From assembly GCA_937916395.1 (NCBI GenBank), contig CALFTN010000059.1, forward strand, positions 62,001-126,000: a stretch of DNA of 64,000 bases, read 5' to 3'. The translations under genes and the position numbers were made by a program. The DNA is from an uncultured Clostridia bacterium (GTDB lineage Bacteria > Bacillota > Clostridia > Oscillospirales > Acutalibacteraceae). The notes beneath the pieces were generated by a model that saw only the letters and a program-made list of their open reading frames with translations, was not told the origin of the DNA and searched no databases. Position 1 is the first letter of the stretch; the number at the start of each line of letters is the position of its first letter. Below, in pieces: positions 26,548 to 35,457 of the stretch.

Positions 26548-27354
26548 TTATTTACCTAACTCAACTGTTCTTTTGTAAGCTTTATCTACCGCATTCATAA
26601 CATCTGCTCTGAATGAACCATTTTCGAGTGCATTAACACCCTCTATTGTGCTACCGGCTGGGCTACAAACTGCATCTTTTAATTTACCAGGGTGCTCATT
26701 TGTATCTATAACCATTTTCGAAGCACCAAAGAGTGTTTCAGCCGCATAAAGTAACGCCTTATCTCTTGGCAAGCCACACTTAACGCCACCATCTGCAAGA
26801 GCTTCAATAAACATAAACACAAACGCTGGTCCGCAACCAGAAATTGCACTTGCTGCATCAATTTTTGATTCTTCAATACTGTCAAGCATACCTGCTTTTT
26901 CAAGTGATTTTAAGAATTCGCTAAAATCCTCTTGTGTTACTGTTTTATTGCCTGTGTAAAGAATCATACCTGCACCAACTGAAGCAGGAATATTAGGCAT
27001 AATTCTTATTATAGGAAAGTTGCCCTCACACATTTCTTCTAAATCACAAAGCTTTACGCCTGCCGCCATTGAAACAATTACAAAATGGTCTTTTCTTGCT
27101 TTAAAAACAGGTGCTAATTCGCTACATACAGATTTTAAAACCTGTGGCTTAACACCCAAAAATATAAAGTCACATTCCTCTGCAACTGCTTTTGCAGTAG
27201 TAACATTAACACTATTTTTGTCTGCAAATTCTTTTGCTTTTTCGCTATCAGCATCAGAAACATAAACAAAGTTACCGCCGATTGAGTTTGCCGCAGCAAT
27301 CGCCAAAGCACCACCCATATTTCCACAACCGATAAAACCTATTTTTTTACTCAT
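26548..27354 (-). CDS. proC: Pyrroline-5-carboxylate reductase
   Basis: This protein of about 268 residues carries out the last step of proline synthesis, reducing pyrroline-5-carboxylate with NAD(P)H. It starts with the Rossmann motif KKIGFIGCGNMGGAL. The C-terminal signature SAISGCGPAFVFMFIEALADGGVKCGL is followed by the family's SPAGSTIEGV. The ATG at 27354 is supported by AGGGTGA about seven bases upstream; an in-frame opening 30 bp earlier lies inside the end of proA. It is the last gene of a run proB-proA-proC, 10 bp after proA. Confidence 0.96.
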   Translation of the reverse strand: MSKKIGFIGCGNMGGALAIAAANSIGGNFVYVSDADSEKAKEFADKNSVNVTTAKAVAEECDFIFLGVKPQVLKSVCSELAPVFKARKDHFVIVSMAAGVKLCDLEEMCEGNFPIIRIMPNIPASVGAGMILYTGNKTVTQEDFSEFLKSLEKAGMLDSIEESKIDAASAISGCGPAFVFMFIEALADGGVKCGLPRDKALLYAAETLFGASKMVIDTNEHPGKLKDAVCSPAGSTIEGVNALENGSFRADVMNAVDKAYKRTVELGK

Positions 27355-27364
27355 AATGTTCACC

Positions 27365-28615
27365 CTAACGAATTTGTCCGTCACCTTTAATTATATATTT
27401 ATATGTTGCGAGTTCTTCTAAGCCCATTGGTCCTCTTGCGTGGAGCTTCTGAGTAGAAATACCCATTTCGCAACCAAGACCGAACTCACCACCGTCTGTA
27501 AAACGTGTTGAAACATTGACATAAACAGAAGAAGAATCAACGCCTTTTACAAATTTGTCGGCAGTTTCTTTATTTTCGGTAACAATCGCTTCGCTGTGCA
27601 TTGTTGAATGAAGAGATATATGCTCTATTGCTTCATTTACATCTGCTACAACCTTGACTGCTAAAATATAATCTAAAAATTCTGTATCAAAATCATTTTC
27701 TCCTGCGTTTTTGCCATCAATGATTTTTGATGCTTTTTCACAAAGGCGAAGCTCAACCTTATTTTCATTTCTGTTGTCAACAAGTCTTTCTTTAACTAAA
27801 GGTAAAAACTCATTGGCAATTTTCTCATTAACAAGTAAAACCTCCATTGCATTACAAACGGATGGTCTGCTCGTTTTCGCATTTTCAATTATATTAAGAG
27901 CTTTATTAAAATCTGCATCACAATCAACATAAATATGACAAATACCAGTACCAGTCTGAATACAAGGTACCTTTGCATTTTCTGTAACTGCTTTTATAAG
28001 TCCTGCACCACCACGTGGAATAAGCAAATCAACAAGACCAACAGCATTCATTAATTCATTTGCACTTTCTCTTGTTGTATCCTGAACGAGATTAATAAGT
28101 GTTTCTGGAAGGTTTAATTCCTTCAAGCCCTTGCGCATAGCATTAACTATTGCATTAGCAGAGCTGAACGCCTCTTTACCACCGCGAAGCACACAAACGT
28201 TACCACTTTTAAGCGCTAATGCAGCAGCATCTGAAGTAACATTTGGTCTGCTTTCATAAATAATAGCAGTAACACCCATAGGAACAGTAGTTTTTTCAAT
28301 TACAATTCCATTTGGTCTTTCTACCCTGTTTAACACCTTACCAACAGGGTCTGGTAAAGCCACAACCTCTCTTATGCCGTTTGCCATACTTTCAATGCGC
28401 TCTTTTGTTAAAGCTAATCTGTCAAGCATAACATCCGAAATTGTGCCTTTTGCTCTTTCCAAATCGCTTTTATTAGCTGTAAGAATTTCATCTGTATTTT
28501 CAATTAATGCATCTGCCATTTTAAGAAGAGCATTATTCTTTTCTTCTGTAGAAAGTGAAGCAAGTAATGTTTTAACCTTTTTTGCTTCGATTAAAATTTC
28601 GTTTGTAGTTATCAT
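27365..28615 (-). CDS. proA: Gamma-glutamyl phosphate reductase
   Basis: This 416-residue aldehyde-dehydrogenase-fold enzyme reduces gamma-glutamyl phosphate to glutamate semialdehyde with NADPH. Visible motifs include VIYESRPNVTSDAAALALKSGN in the cofactor domain, the catalytic Cys in SRPSVCNAMEVLL near residue 252, and the C-terminal GPMGLEELATYKY typical of ProA. The start overlaps the proB stop by one base (TAATG), with AGGTG before it. Confidence 0.97.
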   Translation of the reverse strand: MITTNEILIEAKKVKTLLASLSTEEKNNALLKMADALIENTDEILTANKSDLERAKGTISDVMLDRLALTKERIESMANGIREVVALPDPVGKVLNRVERPNGIVIEKTTVPMGVTAIIYESRPNVTSDAAALALKSGNVCVLRGGKEAFSSANAIVNAMRKGLKELNLPETLINLVQDTTRESANELMNAVGLVDLLIPRGGAGLIKAVTENAKVPCIQTGTGICHIYVDCDADFNKALNIIENAKTSRPSVCNAMEVLLVNEKIANEFLPLVKERLVDNRNENKVELRLCEKASKIIDGKNAGENDFDTEFLDYILAVKVVADVNEAIEHISLHSTMHSEAIVTENKETADKFVKGVDSSSVYVNVSTRFTDGGEFGLGCEMGISTQKLHARGPMGLEELATYKYIIKGDGQIR

Positions 28616-29379
28616 TATTTACACCTGAATCTTGTACCAATTTTTTTACCGTCGACTATATCATAAAGCACACTTGGATTTGCACCATTTGCAATAACCA
28701 TTTCTGTGCCTTTTTCTAAGCACAACTTTGCAGCATTAAGCTTTGTAGCCATACCACCAGTGCCAAGTGAAGAACCCTTGCCACCACCCAAAGCTTCAAT
28801 CTCTGGTGTAATTTCGGTTACAAGTGATATAAGCTCTGCTGTTTCGTCTTTATGTGGGTCTTTTGTATAAAGACCATCAATATCAGAAAGAAGAATCAAC
28901 ATATCTGCTTTCATACTAACAGCCACTATAGCACCTAATGTATCGTTGTCACCAACTGCAATTTCCTGAGTAGAAACTGTATCGTTTTCGTTAATAATTG
29001 GTAAAACATTAAGTTCTAAAAGTCTGTTCATTGTATTTTGTATGTTATGGTAGCGTTCGTTATCTTCTAAATCAAGACCTGTTAAAAGTATCTGAGCTAC
29101 TGTGTGATTATACTCTGAAAAAAGCTTGTCGTATGTATACATAAGCTCACACTGACCTACTGCAGCTGCCGCTTGCTTTGTCGGCATATCCTGTGGTTTT
29201 TCTTTTAAAGAAAGCTTTCCAACACCCATACCAATAGCACCAGAAGACACTAAAATCATTTCGTGACCTGCATTTTTAAGGTCGCTTAAAACCTTACAGA
29301 GCTCTTCTACGTGACGAATATTTATATTACCTGTGCTATGTGCTAAAGTCGATGTGCCGACTTTTACTACTATTCTCAT
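28615..29379 (-). CDS. proB: Glutamate 5-kinase, without PUA domain
   Basis: This 254-residue amino-acid kinase makes gamma-glutamyl phosphate, the first step of proline synthesis. Motifs are VKVGTSTLAHS at the N-terminus, LVSSGAIGMGVGKL, INENDTVS, and the GKGSSLGTGGMATKLNAA ATP-binding segment. It lacks the C-terminal PUA domain of the longer ProB proteins. Its start overlaps the stop of the upstream sugar symporter gene by 4 bp, and it overlaps proA by 1 bp. Feedback control by proline is expected from the family. Confidence 0.96.
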   Translation of the reverse strand: MRIVVKVGTSTLAHSTGNINIRHVEELCKVLSDLKNAGHEMILVSSGAIGMGVGKLSLKEKPQDMPTKQAAAAVGQCELMYTYDKLFSEYNHTVAQILLTGLDLEDNERYHNIQNTMNRLLELNVLPIINENDTVSTQEIAVGDNDTLGAIVAVSMKADMLILLSDIDGLYTKDPHKDETAELISLVTEITPEIEALGGGKGSSLGTGGMATKLNAAKLCLEKGTEMVIANGANPSVLYDIVDGKKIGTRFRCK

Positions 29380-30890
29380 TCTTCTGATTCCTCTTTTTCT
29401 GTACCTGAACCAGTACGTTCTTTTAATTTACCTGCTCTTGAAACAGCAAGATCTTCCATCATCTGCTCACGAACCTTACCATTAACATTGAAGAACATCA
29501 AAGAAAGACCTTTACATGTTCTGCCTATTGCAGGTGCCAATGTAAACACAGTCCAGATAGCCTGTAGCATTTTAGGGTCTGTCTGTGGAATAACAACTCC
29601 GTGTGAGTTAAGTAGTGGCTGATATTTAATTGCAGCAATAATAAATCCACTTAAAATTGAAGAGACATTGTTACCAACCAATGTAATATAACCCATTGCG
29701 GCACTCATCATACCCTCGTTACGAATACCGGTTTTCCACTCAACGTAATCGTACATATCCCCTGTAAGAGCAGAGTTACAATATCTCTGAACGCTGTTCA
29801 TCGCACCTGCTAAAGTAAGCTCAATTACAATAATTATAAGGTTAACCATTGTATTTTCTGTAGGCGCGTAACCTATTAAAAACATCACAAGATAAACTAC
29901 ACCACAATAAAGATAGCTTAAAACCGCAAGGTTTTTAAGACCAATTTTCTTGGTCCACTTTGTTGCAAATGGCAAAACGAAATAACTAGGAAGTCCTGTA
30001 AATATGCCAGAAATGGCAGCATTTGAAAGCTTACCTGTACAGTTAAGCCAGAAATAGTTTGAAACGTTCTGACCAACAGCTTTACCCATACCAAAGAAGT
30101 TTTTAATAAGTAAAACCCACATTGGTCTGCAAGAAGCAACCTGTTTTACAGACTTGAATACAGATGTGTTGTTCATTTCTTCACGAGAAGCAAGAGGCAC
30201 ACGTTCTTTTAGAGTAAAGAAACCATATACTCTGAATATGATTACCATTGCAATAAAAATAAGTGCACCGCCTAAATAAATGCTCCTTGTTGGTATCGTT
30301 CTTGGTAAATAGTCAACGAAAAATGGGAACAGCGACGGCAACCACACACCTAACAAATCGGCGTAGGTATCTGTTGCAATAAGCTTATTTCTTTCATTAA
30401 CATTTGGTGTTAAATTGTAAAGAATTGCAGTATATGCCGGTGAATAAAATGAGTTAGAAATAGAACCAATATACTTTATAAAGAAAAACCACACAAATAG
30501 TGCAACCTGTGAAAGCCCTTGTGGCAAAATCCATGGAACAAGGTTAGAAAAAATCCAGAATGGTAATGTCAGAATAAAATATGGTCTTACTCTACCCCAA
30601 CGTGTACGTGTTCTGTCTAATATAGGACCAGAAATAGCGTTATCAAATGTATCAAGAATACTGCACACTGAATCTGCAAGGCTTAATGTAACCGGACTTA
30701 CACCCTGGAAAGTAGTGTTATAGAAAAACATATTGTTACCAGAGAAGGTTTCCCAGTTTTTATCACCAAAACCAGAAATTATGTAAGCAGCCATTTCTCT
30801 TGGACCTAAATATTCTTTTTCCTGTTGCATTTTTTGCTTTTCAATATCCTCTTGAGAAATCTGAGTATTTATTGATACTGTATCTGCCAT
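29376..30890 (-). CDS. GPH-family (MelB/XynB-like) sugar:cation symporter
   Basis: This 504-residue membrane protein has about twelve segments. Near residue 95 it carries DTFDNAISGPILDRTRTRWGRVRPYF, the hallmark loop of glycoside-pentoside-hexuronide symporters, with the Asp residues that couple sodium or protons. The C-terminus is charged and cytoplasmic. The family imports glycosides. The placement is unusual: it sits between maf and proB and overlaps proB by 4 bp. Its substrate cannot be read from sequence. GGTG sites precede the ATG. Confidence 0.9.
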   Translation of the reverse strand: MADTVSINTQISQEDIEKQKMQQEKEYLGPREMAAYIISGFGDKNWETFSGNNMFFYNTTFQGVSPVTLSLADSVCSILDTFDNAISGPILDRTRTRWGRVRPYFILTLPFWIFSNLVPWILPQGLSQVALFVWFFFIKYIGSISNSFYSPAYTAILYNLTPNVNERNKLIATDTYADLLGVWLPSLFPFFVDYLPRTIPTRSIYLGGALIFIAMVIIFRVYGFFTLKERVPLASREEMNNTSVFKSVKQVASCRPMWVLLIKNFFGMGKAVGQNVSNYFWLNCTGKLSNAAISGIFTGLPSYFVLPFATKWTKKIGLKNLAVLSYLYCGVVYLVMFLIGYAPTENTMVNLIIIVIELTLAGAMNSVQRYCNSALTGDMYDYVEWKTGIRNEGMMSAAMGYITLVGNNVSSILSGFIIAAIKYQPLLNSHGVVIPQTDPKMLQAIWTVFTLAPAIGRTCKGLSLMFFNVNGKVREQMMEDLAVSRAGKLKERTGSGTEKEESEE

Positions 30891-30907
30891 AAGAACTCAC
30901 CACCTGT

Positions 30908-31468
30908 CTAATATTTTAAAAAATCTTTTAATTCTCTTTTTAGTCTTGCTACTGGTAATCCAACAACATTAAAGTAGTCACCGTCTATACCTTTGACTAA
31001 AAGACCACCTTTGCCCTGAATCCCATAGCTACCAGCCTTGTCATATACCTCGCCAGAGTCAATATATTCATAAATTTCCTCATCACTCAACTCATAAAAT
31101 GTTACTTTTGTTTCCTGACTGAAGGTCTTTTGCTTTTCACCTTTTATTATTGTAACACCAGTAAAAACCGAGTGTGTATTACCACTCAAAGCACGAAGCA
31201 TTGAAAAGGCATCTTCTCTTGATTTTGGTTTGCCTAAAACATTATCCTCATGGCAAACTATTGTATCCGCCGAAACAATTATCTCATTTTTGAACTGTTC
31301 TTTAACAGCCTCACCCTTGATTTTTGAAAGATATTCAGCAATTTCTCTGCCTACTAAGCCATCCTTTATTGTTTCATCGCAGTCGCAGGGATTTACAATT
31401 ATATCTTCTGTTATCATTTTTATAAGTTCTTGTCTTCTTGGAGAAGCAGAGGCAAGTATGATTTTCAT
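30908..31468 (-). CDS. maf: Maf-family nucleoside triphosphate pyrophosphatase
   Basis: This 186-residue protein has the Maf signature SASPRRQELIKMI at the N-terminus, the catalytic Asp in VSADTIVC near residue 67, and GSYGIQGKGGLLVKGIDGDY near the C-terminus. Maf proteins hydrolyse dTTP, UTP or modified pyrimidine nucleotides to the monophosphate and are linked to septum control in Bacillus. It lies 17 bp before the GPH symporter gene and 47 bp after an epimerase gene, so it is probably co-transcribed. Confidence 0.94.
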   Translation of the reverse strand: MKIILASASPRRQELIKMITEDIIVNPCDCDETIKDGLVGREIAEYLSKIKGEAVKEQFKNEIIVSADTIVCHEDNVLGKPKSREDAFSMLRALSGNTHSVFTGVTIIKGEKQKTFSQETKVTFYELSDEEIYEYIDSGEVYDKAGSYGIQGKGGLLVKGIDGDYFNVVGLPVARLKRELKDFLKY

Positions 31469-31515
31469 TCAAATCCCCACTTTCTATGTATTTTAATTTT
31501 GTGTATTAATTAGCA

Positions 31516-32379
31516 TTACATCAATGAAATATATTTTTTAAGAGTATTAAGCCCCCACTCACAAGCCATTCGTGGTTCTTCATGACCTTCAAACTCCAAG
31601 GTTACAAAATAATCATACCCTGCATTTTTTGCAAGTGAAAGACATTGGAACACTGGTACATCACCGTGACCTAAAATTGCACCTCTTAAATGATTACCAC
31701 CGCGAGTAGTAAAGAAGCCGTCTGCCGGTGCTATATTGTTACCACTTTTAATGTGGAAATCTTTAGCATGAACAAAAGATACATAAGGCATAAGCTTACC
31801 AAATGCAACTATTGGATTTTCATCTGCACAAAGGAAGTTACCCATATCAAGAAGCAAACCAAAATTACTGTTATTAACACCTGTTACAATTTTTTCTACT
31901 CTGTCACTATCCTGACAGAAGTATCCGTGATTTTCCATCATAGTACGTATACCTTTTGTTTTAGCGTACTCAGTAACAGCCTTGCAACCCTTTATTAAAT
32001 AAGGTAACGCTTCTGTGAAACCGTTTGTTTTTCTGTCTTCACCCTGAAAACCTGAAGTACCGTCGTGGCGCATACCTGTTACACCTAAGGCACTTGCAAC
32101 ATCAACTTCATATTTGAGACGTTCAATTTCTTTTTCAATATCATTATTTAAAAAGTCTGCACCAATAGAATACTGAACAGGAGTAATCCCCACTCTTTTA
32201 CATTCTTCGTTTAATTCCTTTGCATATTCTATTTTATCTTTATTTTCTGGTGGATTGATTTCTGCAAATTCAATTCCATCGAAACCAATTTCCTTTGCTA
32301 TTTTTATGAGGTCTTTTTCAGTTACTCCGTTTTTACCAACAAGACCAGAAAGACTATATGTACTAACAGAAAATTTCAT
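31516..32379 (-). CDS. Sugar phosphate isomerase/epimerase-like TIM-barrel protein
   Basis: This protein of about 287 residues belongs to the AP-endonuclease-2-like TIM-barrel family. Metal-site segments are visible: EFAEINPP near residue 37, MMENHGYF near 150, LLDMGNF near 180, VHAKDFH near 205, and LEFEGHEEP near the end. Members isomerise sugars, inositols or hydroxypyruvate, and the substrate is not evident. The ATG at 32379 has AAAGGGAG upstream. It is divergent from the MecA-like gene and first in a run that continues through maf, a sugar symporter and the proline genes. Confidence 0.85.
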   Translation of the reverse strand: MKFSVSTYSLSGLVGKNGVTEKDLIKIAKEIGFDGIEFAEINPPENKDKIEYAKELNEECKRVGITPVQYSIGADFLNNDIEKEIERLKYEVDVASALGVTGMRHDGTSGFQGEDRKTNGFTEALPYLIKGCKAVTEYAKTKGIRTMMENHGYFCQDSDRVEKIVTGVNNSNFGLLLDMGNFLCADENPIVAFGKLMPYVSFVHAKDFHIKSGNNIAPADGFFTTRGGNHLRGAILGHGDVPVFQCLSLAKNAGYDYFVTLEFEGHEEPRMACEWGLNTLKKYISLM

Positions 32380-32410
32380 AAAAGTATACTCCCTTTCCAT
32401 TTTTTTTGCA

Positions 32411-32439
32411 TTGTTTTATGCTTTTCCCCGTATTATTAT
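32411..32439 (+). promoter_or_regulatory. Possible promoter of the MecA-like gene
   Basis: TTGTTT (32411-32416) and TATTAT (32434-32439) are spaced by 17 bp; a TATTAT three bases earlier is also possible. The leader would be very short, with GGGGAGG at 32443-32449. Confidence 0.4.
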
Positions 32440-32457
32440 ATTAGGGGAGGCGATTTT

Positions 32458-32997
32458 TTGAAAATTGAAGCCATAAGCGACGAAAAAATCCTCGTTGCTC
32501 TTTCAGATAAAGATATGGATGAGCTCCAGATAACGTATGACGAAATGGACTACTCAAATATAGAAACAAGACGAGTTATATGGACCATATTAGACGAAGC
32601 AAAGCGTTCTTTAGGCAAACCCCTTGACACTGACGGAAAAATCCTGATAGAAGTAACGCCTAGCGATGACGGCGGCTGCATTATGTGTTTTACTTCTATG
32701 CCATCTGCTGATTACAAATCCAGAAAAAAGCTTGTTATGAAAAAAGAGGTAGAGCCACTGCTTTTTAAAACGCTTAACGAAGATGCGTTTTTGGATGCAC
32801 TCGAAATTCTTAAACCTCTGACGGATTTATATAAAAACTTTCATATTTATCTTTACAAAAACAACATTTATTTTATAATTTACCCCGAAATATCAAAAGC
32901 TGATAAAATCGCTTACATATTAAGTGATTTCGGCGATGTTCTTTTCGGAGAAGTTGAGCTTTTAAGTCATATTTTTGAATATGGCTCAAGACTTTAA
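32458..32997 (+). CDS. MecA-like adaptor protein for ClpC
   Basis: This 179-residue protein has the MecA layout: an N-terminal domain starting MKIEAISDEKILVALSDKDM with ELQITYDEMDY, a short acidic linker, and a C-terminal alpha/beta domain (FKTLNEDAFLDALEILK, then LYLYKNNIYFIIYP). MecA proteins deliver substrates such as competence factors to the ClpCP protease. The start is TTG, with GGGGAGG eight bases upstream; no ATG lies nearby in frame. Its 3' end overlaps that of the convergent rpe gene by 12 bp. Confidence 0.85.
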   Translation: MKIEAISDEKILVALSDKDMDELQITYDEMDYSNIETRRVIWTILDEAKRSLGKPLDTDGKILIEVTPSDDGGCIMCFTSMPSADYKSRKKLVMKKEVEPLLFKTLNEDAFLDALEILKPLTDLYKNFHIYLYKNNIYFIIYPEISKADKIAYILSDFGDVLFGEVELLSHIFEYGSRL

Positions 32998-33639
32998 AAG
33001 CTCTATAGCTTTTTTGACATCTGGTGACTTGAATATGTAACTACCAGCAACTAAAACATTAGCTCCGGCTTTTTTACAAAGTGTGGCAGTTGTATCATCA
33101 ACACCACCATCAACCTGAATATCTACATTTAAACCTTGTTTTTCAATTTCCTGCCTTAGTTCTGTTACCTTTGGCAACATATCGTGCATAAAGCTCTGAC
33201 CACCAAAGCCTGGTTCAACTGTCATAATAAGAACCATAGAAATATCTTTAAGATAAGGAAAAACTACATTTATTGGTGTATTCGGTTTTACCACAAGTGC
33301 CGCTTTTTTGTTGGCACTTGTTATTTTTTTTATAGTTTGCCCTATATCACTGTTACTTTCAACGTGAAATGAAATTAAATCCGCGCCTGCTTTAACAAAC
33401 GCATCAATATAATCAATAGGATTACTAATCATCAAGTGGCAATCAAAAACTGCATTTGTCACTTTTCTTATAGACTGAACAACAGGAACACCTATAGAAA
33501 TATTCGGTACAAAGTGACCATCCATAACATCAATATGAATATACTGGGCACCAGCCTCAGTAACCTTTGTAATTTCTTCTGCCAATTTACCATAGTCTGC
33601 TGCAAGAATTGAAGGTGAAACTATAATTTTGTCACTCAT
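32986..33639 (-). CDS. rpe: Ribulose-phosphate 3-epimerase
   Basis: This 217-residue TIM barrel interconverts ribulose-5-phosphate and xylulose-5-phosphate. The family motifs are present: SPSILAADYGKL, YIHIDVMDGHFVPNISIG, DCHLMISNP, MTVEPGFGGQSF and IQVDGGVDDTTA; metal ligands are His and Asp in these. It overlaps ribF by 4 bp and is the last gene of the long rimP operon. rpsO, a common neighbour after ribF in Firmicutes, is absent. Confidence 0.97.
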   Translation of the reverse strand: MSDKIIVSPSILAADYGKLAEEITKVTEAGAQYIHIDVMDGHFVPNISIGVPVVQSIRKVTNAVFDCHLMISNPIDYIDAFVKAGADLISFHVESNSDIGQTIKKITSANKKAALVVKPNTPINVVFPYLKDISMVLIMTVEPGFGGQSFMHDMLPKVTELRQEIEKQGLNVDIQVDGGVDDTTATLCKKAGANVLVAGSYIFKSPDVKKAIELLKS

Positions 33640-34532
33640 AAAATAATACCCTTCTCTTTCGAAATAATTCTTGATACTTCTCTGTCTTTTGCAATCTGAT
33701 TTCTTAATTCATCTAAATTATTAAACTTCATTTCTTCACGGATTTTTTTCAGAAGATGAACATTTATATTTTTATCATATAAATCACCGTCAAAACCAAC
33801 AATATTTGTCTCGCTTCGCTCTTTAGAAAAGCCCTCTATCGTTGGCCTTACACCAACATTTGTTACTGATGGATATTTTTCCCCATCAATGACTGAATAC
33901 GAAGCATAAACACCATATTCAGGAATAATAAAATCTTCTGTAAAAAACTGATTTATCGTAGGTGAGTCAATCGTTCTACCACGTGCATCACCATGAACTA
34001 CCAAAAAGTCGTAAGAAAACTCTCTGCCCAACATATTATTGGCATCTTCAATGTTCCCATTTCTTATCGCGTTTCTTATTCTTGTTGAAGAAACCGGCTC
34101 ACCTTTATACTCAACAGGTTCACTTACCAAAAGCTCTATATTTTCTTTATCACAAAGAGCTTTTAATTTTTCAGTATTACCAGAAGCTTTAGCGCCGAAA
34201 TGATAATTAAAGCCACAAGAAAGAACAGACGCTCCGATTTTTTTTACTATTACTTCGTAAAAGAATTCTTCATAAGTAAGGCTCATTATATCTGAAAAGT
34301 TTATTACTGTTGCCTCTACGCCCCATTCTCTGAGCAATTTTCTTTTATTATTTTCTGTTATTAATTCACCGGGCGACTTACTTTTCAGCACCTTTTGGGG
34401 ATGCTCATTAAACAAAAGCACCTGTGGTTTTCTATTACTTGCAATAGCATTTTCTATAACCTTTTTATGACCTATATGAAAGCCATCAAAAGTACCCAGT
34501 GCTAACGCTATTCCATTTTTATTTTCACTCAT
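33636..34532 (-). CDS. ribF: Bifunctional riboflavin kinase/FAD synthetase
   Basis: This 298-residue protein makes FMN and FAD. The N-terminal adenylyltransferase domain has ALGTFDGFHIGHKKVI (nucleotide-binding HxGH) and SSTRIRNAI. The C-terminal flavokinase domain has GREFSYDFLVVHGDARGR with the PTIN residues slightly altered (IDSPTINQF), then GVYASY and NVGVRPT. It lies between truB and rpe in the rimP operon, the common Firmicutes order. Confidence 0.96.
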   Translation of the reverse strand: MSENKNGIALALGTFDGFHIGHKKVIENAIASNRKPQVLLFNEHPQKVLKSKSPGELITENNKRKLLREWGVEATVINFSDIMSLTYEEFFYEVIVKKIGASVLSCGFNYHFGAKASGNTEKLKALCDKENIELLVSEPVEYKGEPVSSTRIRNAIRNGNIEDANNMLGREFSYDFLVVHGDARGRTIDSPTINQFFTEDFIIPEYGVYASYSVIDGEKYPSVTNVGVRPTIEGFSKERSETNIVGFDGDLYDKNINVHLLKKIREEMKFNNLDELRNQIAKDREVSRIISKEKGIIL

Positions 34533-34566
34533 AAATATCTCCTGAACAGATATTTCTATATTATAT

Positions 34567-35454
34567 TTATCTTTCTACATATACCCTTTTCACATTAAGG
34601 CTTTCACTATTCTCAAGTGATTCACCCAAACCTAAAAACTCATTCTCACAATAAACTCTTATAAGTCCCAATGGCACCTCGCCCTTTATTCTTTGCTTTA
34701 AGAGCTCACCGCCATTTTTAAAGCGTACGCCTTGTGGTTTGGTGACACTTATTTTAGGATATTCTGAAAGAATTTTATCAACAGGAATAATAACTTTTTC
34801 TAATTCGTTATTATCTCTGTAATTTTCTAATTCATGTAATGTGATACAATCACTTTCACTTATTCCACAAGCAAAGCTTCTGTTCAAAGATGTCATAACA
34901 GCACCTGTTCCCAAAGCCTCACCTATATCATAAATAAGCGAACGGATATAAGTACCACTTGAACATTCTGTGTAAAGAGAAAACTCATTTTCTGATATTT
35001 TTTCCACTTCAAGCTCAAAAATTTCACATTCACGTTCTTCTCTTTCAACCTCTACACCCTGACGTGCAAGCTCATAAAGTCTTACACCATCTTTTTTTAA
35101 TGCAGAGTACATCGGTGGAACTTGTTTTATTTTACCCTTAAATTGTGGTAATACCTTTAAAACATCATCATAAGAAGCGGTTTTTCCGCTTTCTTCGGTA
35201 ACAGTACCCCAAATATCAAGAGTATCTGTAACAAGCCCTAATCTGAATGTTGCTTTATATGCTTTTTTATGTGTCGGCAAAAGCTCTATAAAACGTGTAG
35301 CACCACCCAAAGCAACAGGTAAAACACCTGTTGCCATAGGGTCTAAAGTGCCTGTGTGACCACATTTCTTTTCACCGACAATTCCTCTGACACGCTTTAC
35401 TGCTAAAAACGATGTCATATTTTCTTCTTTTTTTAAAGGAATTATACCAGTCAT
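34567..35454 (-). CDS. truB: tRNA pseudouridine(55) synthase
   Basis: This 295-residue enzyme makes pseudouridine 55 in the T loop of tRNAs. The catalytic Asp is in GHTGTLDPMATGVLPVALG. Further motifs are YKATFRLG and CSSGTYIRSLIYDIGE. A C-terminal PUA-like extension follows. The first turn (MTGIIPLKKEENMTSF) departs slightly from the usual KPKG form. AGGAT precedes the ATG, and 3 bp separate it from nrnA. Confidence 0.96.
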   Translation of the reverse strand: MTGIIPLKKEENMTSFLAVKRVRGIVGEKKCGHTGTLDPMATGVLPVALGGATRFIELLPTHKKAYKATFRLGLVTDTLDIWGTVTEESGKTASYDDVLKVLPQFKGKIKQVPPMYSALKKDGVRLYELARQGVEVEREERECEIFELEVEKISENEFSLYTECSSGTYIRSLIYDIGEALGTGAVMTSLNRSFACGISESDCITLHELENYRDNNELEKVIIPVDKILSEYPKISVTKPQGVRFKNGGELLKQRIKGEVPLGLIRVYCENEFLGLGESLENSESLNVKRVYVER

Positions 35455-35457
35455 ATT

